Assembly: GCF_013364215.1 (NCBI RefSeq)
Contig: NZ_CP054923.1
Span: 992,001 to 1,056,000, forward strand
Direction of reading: 5' to 3'
Source: Verrucosispora sp. NA02020
GTDB lineage: Bacteria > Actinomycetota > Actinomycetes > Mycobacteriales > Micromonosporaceae
Length of the DNA: 64,000 bases
Shown here: piece after piece, positions 7,248 through 18,815 of the stretch
How positions within the stretch are numbered: the stretch's first letter is position 1
How the letters are laid out: each line of letters opens with the position of its first letter
Notes under the pieces: generated by a model
What the model was told of the DNA's origin: nothing
The model's input: only the letters and a program-made list of their open reading frames with translations
The model's database searches: none
Position numbers and translations under genes: made by a program

Positions 7248-8990
7248 CATCCCTAAAGCCCGCGCAACCTCCAGCCGCAACTCTCCGACGGCGCTCTCCG
7301 CGCGAGTACGGGCCGCTGCGACGTCACCGTCGGCGACCTGCTCGACCACCTCCAGGTACGCCTTGAGCTTCGGCTCGGTGCCGGAGGGCCGGATCACCAC
7401 CCGGGCCGCCCCGGTACGCAGGATGATCACGTCCGCCTCGGGCAGCAGGTCCTGTGCTTCGATGACCGGTTGGCCGAGCAGCGTGTCCGGGGTGGCCGCC
7501 CGGATCCGGGCCATCGCGTCGGTGATCAGCCGCAGGTCGTCGACGCGGACCGAGAGTTGATCAGTGTGGTGGACGCCGAACTCGGCGGCCAACTCGTCCA
7601 GCCGGTCGGTGAGCCTACGGCCCTGGGTCTTGAGGTCGGCGGCCAACTCGGCCACGGTCAGCGCGGCGGTGATGCCGTCCTTGTCGCGTACGTGGTCGGG
7701 GGCGACGCAGTAGCCGAGTGCCTCCTCGTAGCCGAACACCAGCGGCGCGGACCCGTCCCCGGCCCGCACGATCCACTTGAACCCGGTCAGCGTCTCGCCG
7801 TACGGCAGGTTCCGGGCGGTGCACATCGCCCGCAGCAGCGACGACGAGACGATGGTGGTGGCGTACAGGCCGGTCACGCCGCGCCGCATCAGGTGGTCGG
7901 CGAGGAGCACCCCGACCTCGTCACCCCGCAGCATCCGCCAGCCCGCACCGCCCGCACCGCCCGCACCGCCCGCACCGCCCGCTGGGCCGCTCGGCCCACC
8001 CGTGACGGGGGCAGAGGGCGCGCCGCCCGGAGTCCGGACCGCTACGGCGCAGCGGTCGGCGTCGGGGTCGTTGGCGATGGCGAGATCCGCGCCGGTGGTG
8101 TCGGCGAGCGCGACCAGCAGGTCCACCGCGCCCGGTTCCTCCGGGTTGGGGAAGCTGACCGTCGGGAAGTCGGCGTCCGGTTCGGCCTGCTCCGGGACCA
8201 CGCCGGGCACCGGGAAACCGGCGGCGGCGAAGGCGGCGGTGAGGACCGCCGCGCCGACGCCGTGCAGCGGCGTGTACGCCACCGTCAGGTCGCGGGATCC
8301 GCCGGGCGACACCACCTGCACCGCCCGTGCCACGTACGCGGCCACCAGGTCGTCACCGAGCACCTCGCCCCCGGGACCGAGTGGCACCCGGCTCAGCGGG
8401 CCGACCGCCCGGATGGCGGCCTCGATGCCGGTGTCGGCCGGCGGCACGATCTGCGCCCCGGCGCCGGACTCCCCGCCCAGCTCGGCACCGAGATAGACCT
8501 TGTAACCGTTGTCCTGCGGCGGGTTGTGGCTCGCCGTCACCATCACCCCGGCGACCGCACCCAGTTGCCGCACCGCGTACGCGAGCACCGGAGTGGGCAG
8601 CGGGCGGGGGAGCAGCAGGGCCGGGCGACCCGCACCGGTGGCCACCCGGGCGGTCTGCTCGGCGAACGCGCGGGAGCCGCGCCGGGCGTCGTACCCGATG
8701 ACCAGCGGGCCGGTGCCGCCCTCGGCGGCGAGCCAGGCGACCAGCCCGGCGGCGGCCTGGGTGACCACGGCGAGGTTCATGCCGTTGGGACCGGCGCGCA
8801 GCGGGCCGCGCAGCCCGGCGGTGCCGAAGGTCAGCGGCCCGGCGAAGCGGTCCGCCAGTTCGGCGGCGCTGTCCGGCAGGCGGTCGAGCACCGCCCGCAG
8901 TTCCGCCTGGTCGGCCGGGTCGGGGTCGTCGGCGAGCCAGCGCTGGGCTTGCTCGCGGATGGTGTCGATGTCAGTGGTCTCCGCCGCCAT
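7245..8990 (-). CDS. phospho-sugar mutase (phosphoglucomutase/phosphomannomutase)
   Basis: 581 residues. Motifs in order are the phosphoserine loop 'VTASHNPPQDNGYKVY', the metal-binding 'NDPDADRCAV', the sugar-specificity 'GYEEALGYCV', and the phosphate-binding 'RPSGTEPKLKAYLE' near the C-terminus. The protein interconverts hexose 1- and 6-phosphates and feeds glycogen, trehalose and cell-wall sugar synthesis. Length matches PgmB/ManB-type long alpha-D-phosphohexomutases of actinobacteria. One oddity is a glycine/alanine insert 'GPAGGAGGAGGAGGAGW', encoded by a 9-base tandem repeat at about 7941-7981, just after the metal-binding loop. It is probably a disordered surface loop. Confidence 0.93.
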   Translation of the reverse strand: MAAETTDIDTIREQAQRWLADDPDPADQAELRAVLDRLPDSAAELADRFAGPLTFGTAGLRGPLRAGPNGMNLAVVTQAAAGLVAWLAAEGGTGPLVIGYDARRGSRAFAEQTARVATGAGRPALLLPRPLPTPVLAYAVRQLGAVAGVMVTASHNPPQDNGYKVYLGAELGGESGAGAQIVPPADTGIEAAIRAVGPLSRVPLGPGGEVLGDDLVAAYVARAVQVVSPGGSRDLTVAYTPLHGVGAAVLTAAFAAAGFPVPGVVPEQAEPDADFPTVSFPNPEEPGAVDLLVALADTTGADLAIANDPDADRCAVAVRTPGGAPSAPVTGGPSGPAGGAGGAGGAGGAGWRMLRGDEVGVLLADHLMRRGVTGLYATTIVSSSLLRAMCTARNLPYGETLTGFKWIVRAGDGSAPLVFGYEEALGYCVAPDHVRDKDGITAALTVAELAADLKTQGRRLTDRLDELAAEFGVHHTDQLSVRVDDLRLITDAMARIRAATPDTLLGQPVIEAQDLLPEADVIILRTGAARVVIRPSGTEPKLKAYLEVVEQVADGDVAAARTRAESAVGELRLEVARALGM

Positions 8991-9036
8991 TGCCTCTTGA
9001 TAGCACGGCGGCGGATCACCGTGGACGTCTCCCCGG

Positions 9037-11157
<2,121 letters not shown>

Positions 11158-11364
11158 AGAAAAGCCACCGGGGGAAGTCGAGGGGGCTGGGACACAACCT
11201 CTCTATCTTGCTGGTTCAGACGCCCGATGCGAAACCCGGCGCGGCGGACGTTTACCGACCGGAACGGTACGTGTGCATGTCCTCACGTCGAGTGTCGGCG
11301 TCGGGCGGCTCAGTGTGCGCTATCCCTCACCCTGTGACCAGCACATTCGTCCTACCATCCGGTG
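11158..11364. promoter_or_regulatory. divergent promoter region, kinase and mutase genes
   Basis: The 207-bp gap between the divergent kinase gene (GTG at 11157) and the mutase gene (ATG at 11365) must carry both promoters. It is less GC-rich than the flanking genes. No clear operator dyad or riboswitch fold was recognised, and individual -10/-35 boxes cannot be placed with confidence. Confidence 0.4.
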
Positions 11365-12951
<1,587 letters not shown>

Positions 12952-13431
12952 GCCGTTCTCGGCACTCTTCCGGTCGCTTCTCGCCACTCTTCCGGTCGCT
13001 GTACGTGTCGACGCGGCCGTCTCCGGGTATCCCGTCCGAATGATCTCGTTGACGCACACCCTGTGCGGTCGAGGACTGTCCGGACGTGTGAACGTCCACC
13101 GGTGCCGATCGCCGTGGGTGGTCGGGTAATTGTCGTACCGTCAGTTCATCGCGCCGACTAATGCGACAATTCGGAACGACGGGCGACGAGTTTCGACAAG
13201 ATTCTCCGCCCGCATCCCCGATTACGCGTTGTAGGAGGTGGGGGGCGGATGGCAGCGTACGAACGCGATCTACCTGCTGTCCCACCCGTCCACGGGCACT
13301 CCAAGCAGGGCATACGTGACGCTGTGCGGTCCGACCATCACCGGAACGAGGTTGCGCAGAGTTACCTTCAGGGGTCTACGCTGTCTGCTGTCCCCGATGA
13401 TCCATCCATTTCTAGTGATCGAGAATTCGAC
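12952..13431 (+). promoter_or_regulatory. 480-bp gap with long leader upstream of the M20 peptidase gene
   Basis: No confident gene. From about 13020 the GC content drops below that of the flanking genes, consistent with promoter and leader DNA. An excellent Shine-Dalgarno AGGAGG at 13233-13238 stands 10 bases before an ATG at 13249 that is in frame with the M20 gene. The 61 codons between 13249 and 13431 have many A/T third positions, unlike genuine genes here. This is either an untranslated leader or a recently extended N-terminus. Confidence 0.5.
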
Positions 13432-14694
13432 GTGACGAGTGCGTTGACCATGCCGACCGGCGAGCAATTGGCGTCGTCCTGGCCCGAGGCGCCACCGACC
13501 GGTGGCCAGCCCCTGCCGTCCGAGCTGGACCACCTGCTCGCCCTCCGGGTACCGGGCCTTATCGCCACGCGCCGTCACATTCACGCGCATCCGGAGCTGT
13601 CCGGTTCGGAGTTCGACACCGCCGCCCTGATCGCCCGGGAACTCACCCTGGCCGGGCTCAGCCCCCGCATGCTGCCGAAGGGCAACGGGGTCATCTGCGA
13701 CGTGAACGGCCGCCCCGACGGGCCGGTGATCGCGCTGCGCGCCGACATCGACGCGCTGCCGCTGACCGACGTCAAGGACGTGCCGTACCGCTCCACCGTG
13801 GACGGGGTCTGCCACGCCTGCGGGCACGACGTGCACACCACGATCCTGCTCGGTGTCGGCATGCTGCTCGCCCAACTCGCCGACCTGGGCGAGCTGCCCG
13901 GCCGGGTCCGGTTGATCTTCCAGCCGGCCGAGGAGATCCTGCCCTGCGGATCGCTCGAAGTGATCGAGGCGGGCGGACTGGACGACGTGGTGCAGATCTT
14001 CGCGCTGCACTGCGACCCGAACCAGCCGGTCGGCAAGGTCGGCCTGCGGGTCGGGCCGATCACCGCCGCCGCCGACAACGTGACCGTCCGGCTCACCGGG
14101 CCGGGCGGGCACACCGCCCGCCCGCACCTGACCGTCGACCTGGTCGACGCGCTCGGCCGGCTGATCACCGAGGTGCCCGCGCTGATCAGCCGCCGGGTGC
14201 CGGCCAACAGCGGGCTGCTGCTGGTCTTCGGTCACGCCTCCGCCGGCACCCGTTACAACGTCATCCCCTCCGAGGCGTCCGCCTCCGGCACGCTGCGGGT
14301 GATGGACCGGGACGCCTGGGAACAGGCCCCGAAGATCGTCACCCAGGTGGTCCGGGACGTGATCGCCCCCACCGGGGCCACGGTCGACCTGGAGTACCTG
14401 CGGGGCCGCCCGCCGGTCTGCAACGACGCGGCGGCGATCAACGTGCTGACCTCGGCCACCGTCGCCGCGCTCGGCCCGGAGGGCGTCGCCGAGACCCCGC
14501 AGAGCATGGGCGGCGAGGACTTCTCCTGGTATCTGGAGTACGTCCCCGGCGCGCTGGCCCGGCTCGGGGTCGGCCGCTCCGGGCCGAACGTGGACCTGCA
14601 CCGGGCGTCGTTCGACGTGGACGAACGGTGCATCCCGGCGGGCGTACGACTCATGGTGCAGACCGCGCTCCAGGCACTGGCGGCGGTTCGCTGA
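13432..14694 (+). CDS. M20 family metallopeptidase / amidohydrolase
   Basis: 420 residues if started at GTG 13432 (481 from the ATG at 13249, which has the better Shine-Dalgarno). The fold is an amidohydrolase of the AmiA/HipO type (N-acyl-amino-acid or peptide amide hydrolysis). Visible are 'RRHIHAHPELSG', 'ALRADIDALPL', the metal ligands in 'CHACGHDVHTTILLG', 'IFQPAEE' with the catalytic acid, and the lid domain with 'GPGGHTARPH'. A C-terminal 'MGGEDFSWYLE' completes the metal site. No signal peptide is apparent, so it is probably cytoplasmic. Its 3' end overlaps the opposing DUF4349 gene by 44 bases. Confidence 0.92.
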   Translation: MTSALTMPTGEQLASSWPEAPPTGGQPLPSELDHLLALRVPGLIATRRHIHAHPELSGSEFDTAALIARELTLAGLSPRMLPKGNGVICDVNGRPDGPVIALRADIDALPLTDVKDVPYRSTVDGVCHACGHDVHTTILLGVGMLLAQLADLGELPGRVRLIFQPAEEILPCGSLEVIEAGGLDDVVQIFALHCDPNQPVGKVGLRVGPITAAADNVTVRLTGPGGHTARPHLTVDLVDALGRLITEVPALISRRVPANSGLLLVFGHASAGTRYNVIPSEASASGTLRVMDRDAWEQAPKIVTQVVRDVIAPTGATVDLEYLRGRPPVCNDAAAINVLTSATVAALGPEGVAETPQSMGGEDFSWYLEYVPGALARLGVGRSGPNVDLHRASFDVDERCIPAGVRLMVQTALQALAAVR

Positions 14695-15664
14695 CCGACG
14701 ACGACCCGAGGTTCACCCCGGGCGGTGGCGGCGTGCCGATCGGCGCGACCAGCACCGGCTCGGGGCGGACCCGGCGGCGTCGGCGGTGGCTCCACCACCA
14801 GAGCGCGCCCAGCGGTACGCCGAGGACCAGCAGCCAGGGCAGCACCGCGCCGAGCACGGTGAGCAGGACGGTCATCGAGGCGAGAAAGACCGTCCAGCCC
14901 CCGCTCAGCCCGGCCAGGAAGCCGATCTCCCGCTCCTCGTCGGCGGTGCTGGCGTCCGGCCCCACCAGCGTCACGGTGATCGTGGAGAGCGCGGTCAGAT
15001 CGGCGAGCCGCCGCTTCTTCGCCTCCAGCGAGGCGAGGTCGGCCTCCCGTCGGGCCAGCTCGTTCTCCAGGCTGACCAGGTCGGCGATCGAGTCGGCCCG
15101 GTCGAGCAGCCGGCGACCGCTCTCCACCCGGGCCCGCTGGGTGGCGATGCGCGCATCGAGGTCGACGGTCTCCTCGGTGACGTCCTCGGTGTCGATCTGC
15201 CGGCGTTCCTGCCGACCGAGACCGGCCAACTCCTCGACCACCGGATAGAACCGGTCCGCCGGCACGCGCAGGGTCAGTTCCGCGACCGCGTCCGCGTCCG
15301 AGCTGCGGCGCTGGTCGCCGCCGACGAAGCCACCCACCCGGGTGGCCGCACCGGTCGCCGCCCGTGCCGCGGCCTCCACGTCGTCCACCTGCACCCGGAT
15401 GGATCCGGTGTAGACGATGGACCGCTGGTCGACCCGGGTGTCCGCCGCCGCGCCGGCACCGCCCCGCTGATCCGCCGGACCGGGCCGCTCGCCCGCCGGA
15501 CCGGCGCCGTCCGCCGCCTGCGGCGCGGCGGCCCGGCCCGCCTCGTCGGAGGTCGCCGCGCTGTCGCCGCCGCTGTCGCCACTGCCGCAGCCGGTCACCA
15601 CCAGCAGCATGACCAGCGCAGTCAGTCCCGTCGCCGCGTGCCGGCGGGCTCTTGTCGGAGTCAT
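14651..15664 (-). CDS. DUF4349 domain-containing lipoprotein
   Basis: 337 residues. The N-terminus has an Arg-rich start, a hydrophobic core 'LTALVMLLVVTGC' and a lipobox Cys at ~26, so it is a membrane-anchored lipoprotein. A disordered Ala/Gly/Pro linker leads to the DUF4349 domain: 'RSIVYTGSIRVQVDDVEAA', 'GGFVGGDQRR', 'LTLRVPADRFYPVVEEL'. A coiled coil follows ('LENELARREADLASLEAKKR'), then a C-terminal membrane helix 'VFLASMTVLLTVLGAVLPW' and an Arg-rich cytoplasmic tail. The function of the family is unknown. It is convergent with, and slightly overlaps, the M20 gene. Confidence 0.88.
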   Translation of the reverse strand: MTPTRARRHAATGLTALVMLLVVTGCGSGDSGGDSAATSDEAGRAAAPQAADGAGPAGERPGPADQRGGAGAAADTRVDQRSIVYTGSIRVQVDDVEAAARAATGAATRVGGFVGGDQRRSSDADAVAELTLRVPADRFYPVVEELAGLGRQERRQIDTEDVTEETVDLDARIATQRARVESGRRLLDRADSIADLVSLENELARREADLASLEAKKRRLADLTALSTITVTLVGPDASTADEEREIGFLAGLSGGWTVFLASMTVLLTVLGAVLPWLLVLGVPLGALWWWSHRRRRRVRPEPVLVAPIGTPPPPGVNLGSSSVSEPPPVPGARSAP

Positions 15665-15777
15665 CGATGTTCCCTTCTTCGACCCTGAGCGGGTGATAGC
15701 TCGGACGTCGAGCGCTGCCTCCCCGGTTCCGGCAGACTGCGCTCAGGACGTCACGATTCGATATGGGAGGCATCACG

Positions 15778-16410
15778 ATGCGGATCACCAAGTACGCCCA
15801 CTCGTGCCTGCGGGTCGAGCACGACGGGGGAGTGCTGGTCGTCGATCCGGGTGTGTTCAGCGAGGCCGCCGTGGCACTGGACGGGGCCGACGCGGTCCTG
15901 ATCACCCACGAGCACCAGGACCACGTGGACGCCGAGGCGATCAACCGGCAACTGGCCCGGCGGCCGTTCACCATCCACGGACCGGCCTCGGTGGCCGGAC
16001 CGCTCGGCGACGCGGCCGAGGCGCTGCGCCCGGTCGCCCCCGGAGACACGTTCACCGCCGCCGGTGTCCCGGTCCGCGCCTACGGCGGTCGGCACGCGGT
16101 CATCCACCCGGACATCCCGCTCGTCGACAACCTCGGCTACCTGCTGGACGAGGTGGTCTACCACCCCGGCGACGCGCTGTTCGTGCCGGACGACATCCAG
16201 GTCGACACGCTCTTCGCCCCGATTCACGCGCCCTGGTCGAAGTTCTCCGAGGTGGTCGACTTCATCCGGGCGGTGGCACCGCGCCGGGTCTACGCGCTGC
16301 ACGACGCCCTGCTCAACACCAACGGCCTCGCGGTGCTCGACCGGCAGTACACCGCCCTGTCCGGCAGCGAGTACCGACGGCTGGAGCCGGGCAGCCGGCT
16401 CGACGGCTGA
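15778..16410 (+). CDS. MBL-fold metallo-hydrolase
   Basis: 210 residues. The start at 15778 is chosen because GGGAGG lies 8 bases upstream; an in-frame ATG at 15763 lies before that site. The metallo-beta-lactamase fold is shown by 'ITKYAHSCLRVEHDGG' at the start, 'LVVDPGVF', the zinc motif 'THEHQDHVD' (HxHxDH), and later histidines in 'YHPGDALF' and 'ALHD'. It resembles UlaG/YcbL-like or phosphodiesterase-type hydrolases; the substrate cannot be told. The next gene starts 4 bases after its stop. Confidence 0.88.
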   Translation: MRITKYAHSCLRVEHDGGVLVVDPGVFSEAAVALDGADAVLITHEHQDHVDAEAINRQLARRPFTIHGPASVAGPLGDAAEALRPVAPGDTFTAAGVPVRAYGGRHAVIHPDIPLVDNLGYLLDEVVYHPGDALFVPDDIQVDTLFAPIHAPWSKFSEVVDFIRAVAPRRVYALHDALLNTNGLAVLDRQYTALSGSEYRRLEPGSRLDG

Positions 16411-16414
16411 GTCG

Positions 16415-17347
16415 ATGCCCGCACCGCCGTCCGACCCGGTGCCGCGGCTCTACCGCACGCCACCGGACCGTTTCGTCGCCGCCCGCGACGAAGCGGTGGC
16501 GCAGGCCCGGCACTCCGGGGACGTGCGGGGAGCCCGCGAGATCGCCCGACTGCGTCGCCCCACGGTCGCCGCCTGGCTGGTCAACCTGCTCGCCATCGAG
16601 CGACCCGAGCTGGTGGGCGACCTGGCGCAGTTGGCCGACGCGTTGCGGGACGCCCAGCGCGAGCTACGCGGTCCGCGCCTGCGGGAACTCTCCGCGCAGC
16701 GGCGGTCCGTGGTCGCCGCCCTGGTCGCCGAGGTACGCCGGCTCGCCGCCGACGTGCCGGGGGCGCCGTCGGCCGGGAAGCTGCCGCTGGCCGAGGTCGA
16801 GGCGACCCTCAACGCGGCCCTCGCCGACCCCGGCGTGGCCGAGCAGGTGCGATCCGGTCGACTGCTCCGCCCCGCCCACTACGCCGGGTTCGGCGAGGTG
16901 CCCCGGCCCCAACTGCGGCTGGTCACCGGCGAGGAGGAGCCGCCCGCACCGGCGCCACCCGACCGTCGGCAGGACCGCGGCGCGATGCGGGCCGAACAGG
17001 CCCGACGGGCCGCCCGTGCCGAGCTGACCCGCCGCCGCAGGGCGCTGGAGAAGGAGCTGACCCGGGCGCGTACCGACCAGGAACGGGCCGAGACGGACCT
17101 CGACGCCGCGCAGTCCGCCGAGCGCGCCGGCACGGCCGCGCTGGACGCGGTCGAGACGGAACTGGCCGAGCTGGAACGCCGCCGGGCCGTCACCGAGCAG
17201 GAACTGAGCCGGTCCCGACTGGCCCGCCGGGCCGCCGAACGGGCCGCCGCCGTCGCCCGGCGACGCACCGGTGAGGTGGAGGCCGCGATGGAGGCGTTGA
17301 CCGCCGAGGAGGGGGATGCCGACTCGGGCACCGGCGCGGCAGACTGA
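16415..17347 (+). CDS. hypothetical coiled-coil protein
   Basis: 310 residues, not recognised as a named family. The N-terminal ~180 residues are helical and globular ('YRTPPDRFVAARDEAVAQAR', 'RRPTVAAWLVNLLA', 'LVGDLAQLADALRDAQRELR'). The C-terminal ~110 are a continuous charged coiled coil rich in Arg, Glu and Ala ('RRRRALEKELTRARTDQ'). No signal peptide or membrane segment is seen. It begins 4 bases after the MBL-fold gene, so the two form an operon. Similar proteins occur widely in actinobacteria, sometimes described as transposase-like by mistake; nothing here supports that. Confidence 0.8.
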   Translation: MPAPPSDPVPRLYRTPPDRFVAARDEAVAQARHSGDVRGAREIARLRRPTVAAWLVNLLAIERPELVGDLAQLADALRDAQRELRGPRLRELSAQRRSVVAALVAEVRRLAADVPGAPSAGKLPLAEVEATLNAALADPGVAEQVRSGRLLRPAHYAGFGEVPRPQLRLVTGEEEPPAPAPPDRRQDRGAMRAEQARRAARAELTRRRRALEKELTRARTDQERAETDLDAAQSAERAGTAALDAVETELAELERRRAVTEQELSRSRLARRAAERAAAVARRRTGEVEAAMEALTAEEGDADSGTGAAD

Positions 17348-17421
17348 TCCGTCATGGACGGACCTTCGGTCGGATCCTTCGTGGACGGACGCTCGGACGC
17401 CTGCGCGCCGGGCGGCACCGC

Positions 17422-18159
17422 ATGACCCCGGAACAGGTGGCGGCGGCCAGCAAGCCGGTGGTGCTCGCGCTCGGCGAGGCGTACGGCCGGTGCCCCACCA
17501 CGCTGCGTCGGGCCCGGCTGCTCGGCATCTCCGGCTGGGCCTTCTACATCACCGGGCGCGCCGGGGCGCTGGGTGACGTACGGGCCGAGACGGTCGCCGC
17601 CGCGCTCGGGTTCATCGCCCCCGACGCCGTCGCCGACGGCTGGGACGCCGCCGCCCGCACCGTGCGCCCTACCGAGGTGGCCGCCGCCAGTCTGGCCGAG
17701 TGCTGTCGCTGGGGCGAGGACCAGCTTTCCGCGCTGCCCCGCGTCGACCGGCTCGCCACCCTCCTGGAACGGACCGTCGCGGCGGCCGACGCCAGCGCCA
17801 TGCCGCTCTTCGCCGCCTGGCGGGCCGTGCCCTCCGAGCCGGGGAGCCCGGGTGCGCGGGCCGCCGCCGGGCTGCGCCTGCTCCGCGAGCACTTCACCGG
17901 CGCGCACCTGGTGGCCGTACGGGCCGGCGGGATGACGCCGCTGGAGGCGGTGCTGGCCGGGCCGGAGGGCGAGAGCGGGGCGATGGCCTGCGGGTGGCCG
18001 CCACCGTACCCGCCGGTCGGGCCGCTGGTGCGTCGCCGGCTCTGGGCCGAGGCGGTGACCGACCGTCTGGTCGCGCCCGCCTTCGCCGTGCTCGGCCCGG
18101 CCGACGGCGCCGAACTGGTCGAGTTGTTGACCGAGGCGCGGGCGCACACGCAGGGCTGA
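17422..18159 (+). CDS. conserved hypothetical protein, SCO6745-like
   Basis: 245 residues. The pattern 'LLGISGWAFYITGRAGALGDV' followed by 'AALGFIAPDAVADGWDAA' resembles the SCO6745 family of helical actinobacterial proteins, sometimes annotated as EvbL or helix-turn-helix proteins. Their function is unknown. There is no signal peptide. It starts 74 bases after the coiled-coil gene and may share its transcript. The sequence in between has short GGACGGAC repeats. The family call is from memory of the motif, so moderate confidence. Confidence 0.72.
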   Translation: MTPEQVAAASKPVVLALGEAYGRCPTTLRRARLLGISGWAFYITGRAGALGDVRAETVAAALGFIAPDAVADGWDAAARTVRPTEVAAASLAECCRWGEDQLSALPRVDRLATLLERTVAAADASAMPLFAAWRAVPSEPGSPGARAAAGLRLLREHFTGAHLVAVRAGGMTPLEAVLAGPEGESGAMACGWPPPYPPVGPLVRRRLWAEAVTDRLVAPAFAVLGPADGAELVELLTEARAHTQG

Positions 18160-18253
18160 CCGGCGGTGTCGGGCGGTGACCGGCGTCCGGCTCGGCGGGG
18201 GTGCCGGGCAGGGCGCCGCCGGTCGGTAGCAGACTGGGGGTGTGGGAGACGCG

Positions 18254-18709
18254 CTAGGCCGACGCCGTGCCGGTGGGGCGGGACCGCAGCTCGACGACGT
18301 AGTCGTCCGGCGCGCCCGCCTTCTCGGCGGCGTTCGCGATCTCCGAGACGTACCACGAGGTGGGCAGGCCACCCTCGTAGCCGTCGAAGACGTACACCCA
18401 CGCCGTCACGTCGCCGTCCAGCGTCGAGACCCGGACGGTCAGCTTCCGGTACGTACCGGCGGTGACACCCTCGATCTCGTCGAGCTGGGCCGCGTCGTAC
18501 GCGTGGATGTCGTAGAGCGCCACGAAGACGCGGTCGCCGGGGGACTCGACCACGGTGCTGACGGCACCCTCCCAGCCGATCACGTCCTCGCCGGCGAAGG
18601 TGAGTCGCCAGCCTTCCAGCCAGCCGATGCCCACCATGGGGGAATGCGGGCAGTAGGCCCGCATTCGGGCAGGGTCCAGGTTCGAGCCGTAGGCGGCGTA
18701 CAGACGCAC
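18254..18709 (-). CDS. gamma-glutamylcyclotransferase family protein
   Basis: 151 residues from GTG. The defining 'LYAAYGSNLDPARM' substrate loop is at the N-terminus, followed by 'LEGWRLTFAG', 'VALYDIHAYDAAQLDEIEG' with the conserved acidic Glu, and 'WVYVFDGYEG'. These small enzymes cyclise gamma-glutamyl compounds to 5-oxoproline; AIG2-like members act on various gamma-glutamylamines. The substrate cannot be fixed from sequence. It is divergent from the LpdA-like gene with only ~100 bases between. Confidence 0.9.
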   Translation of the reverse strand: MRLYAAYGSNLDPARMRAYCPHSPMVGIGWLEGWRLTFAGEDVIGWEGAVSTVVESPGDRVFVALYDIHAYDAAQLDEIEGVTAGTYRKLTVRVSTLDGDVTAWVYVFDGYEGGLPTSWYVSEIANAAEKAGAPDDYVVELRSRPTGTASA

Positions 18710-18815
18710 GGCGATGACGATAGCCCGCCGGGCGGGTGGGGGAGAATACGACGGTGCGTGTCGGACGCGTCGGGGAGAAGAAAGTCACTGTGAGCATGGA
18801 CGAAGGGCGGTCGTG

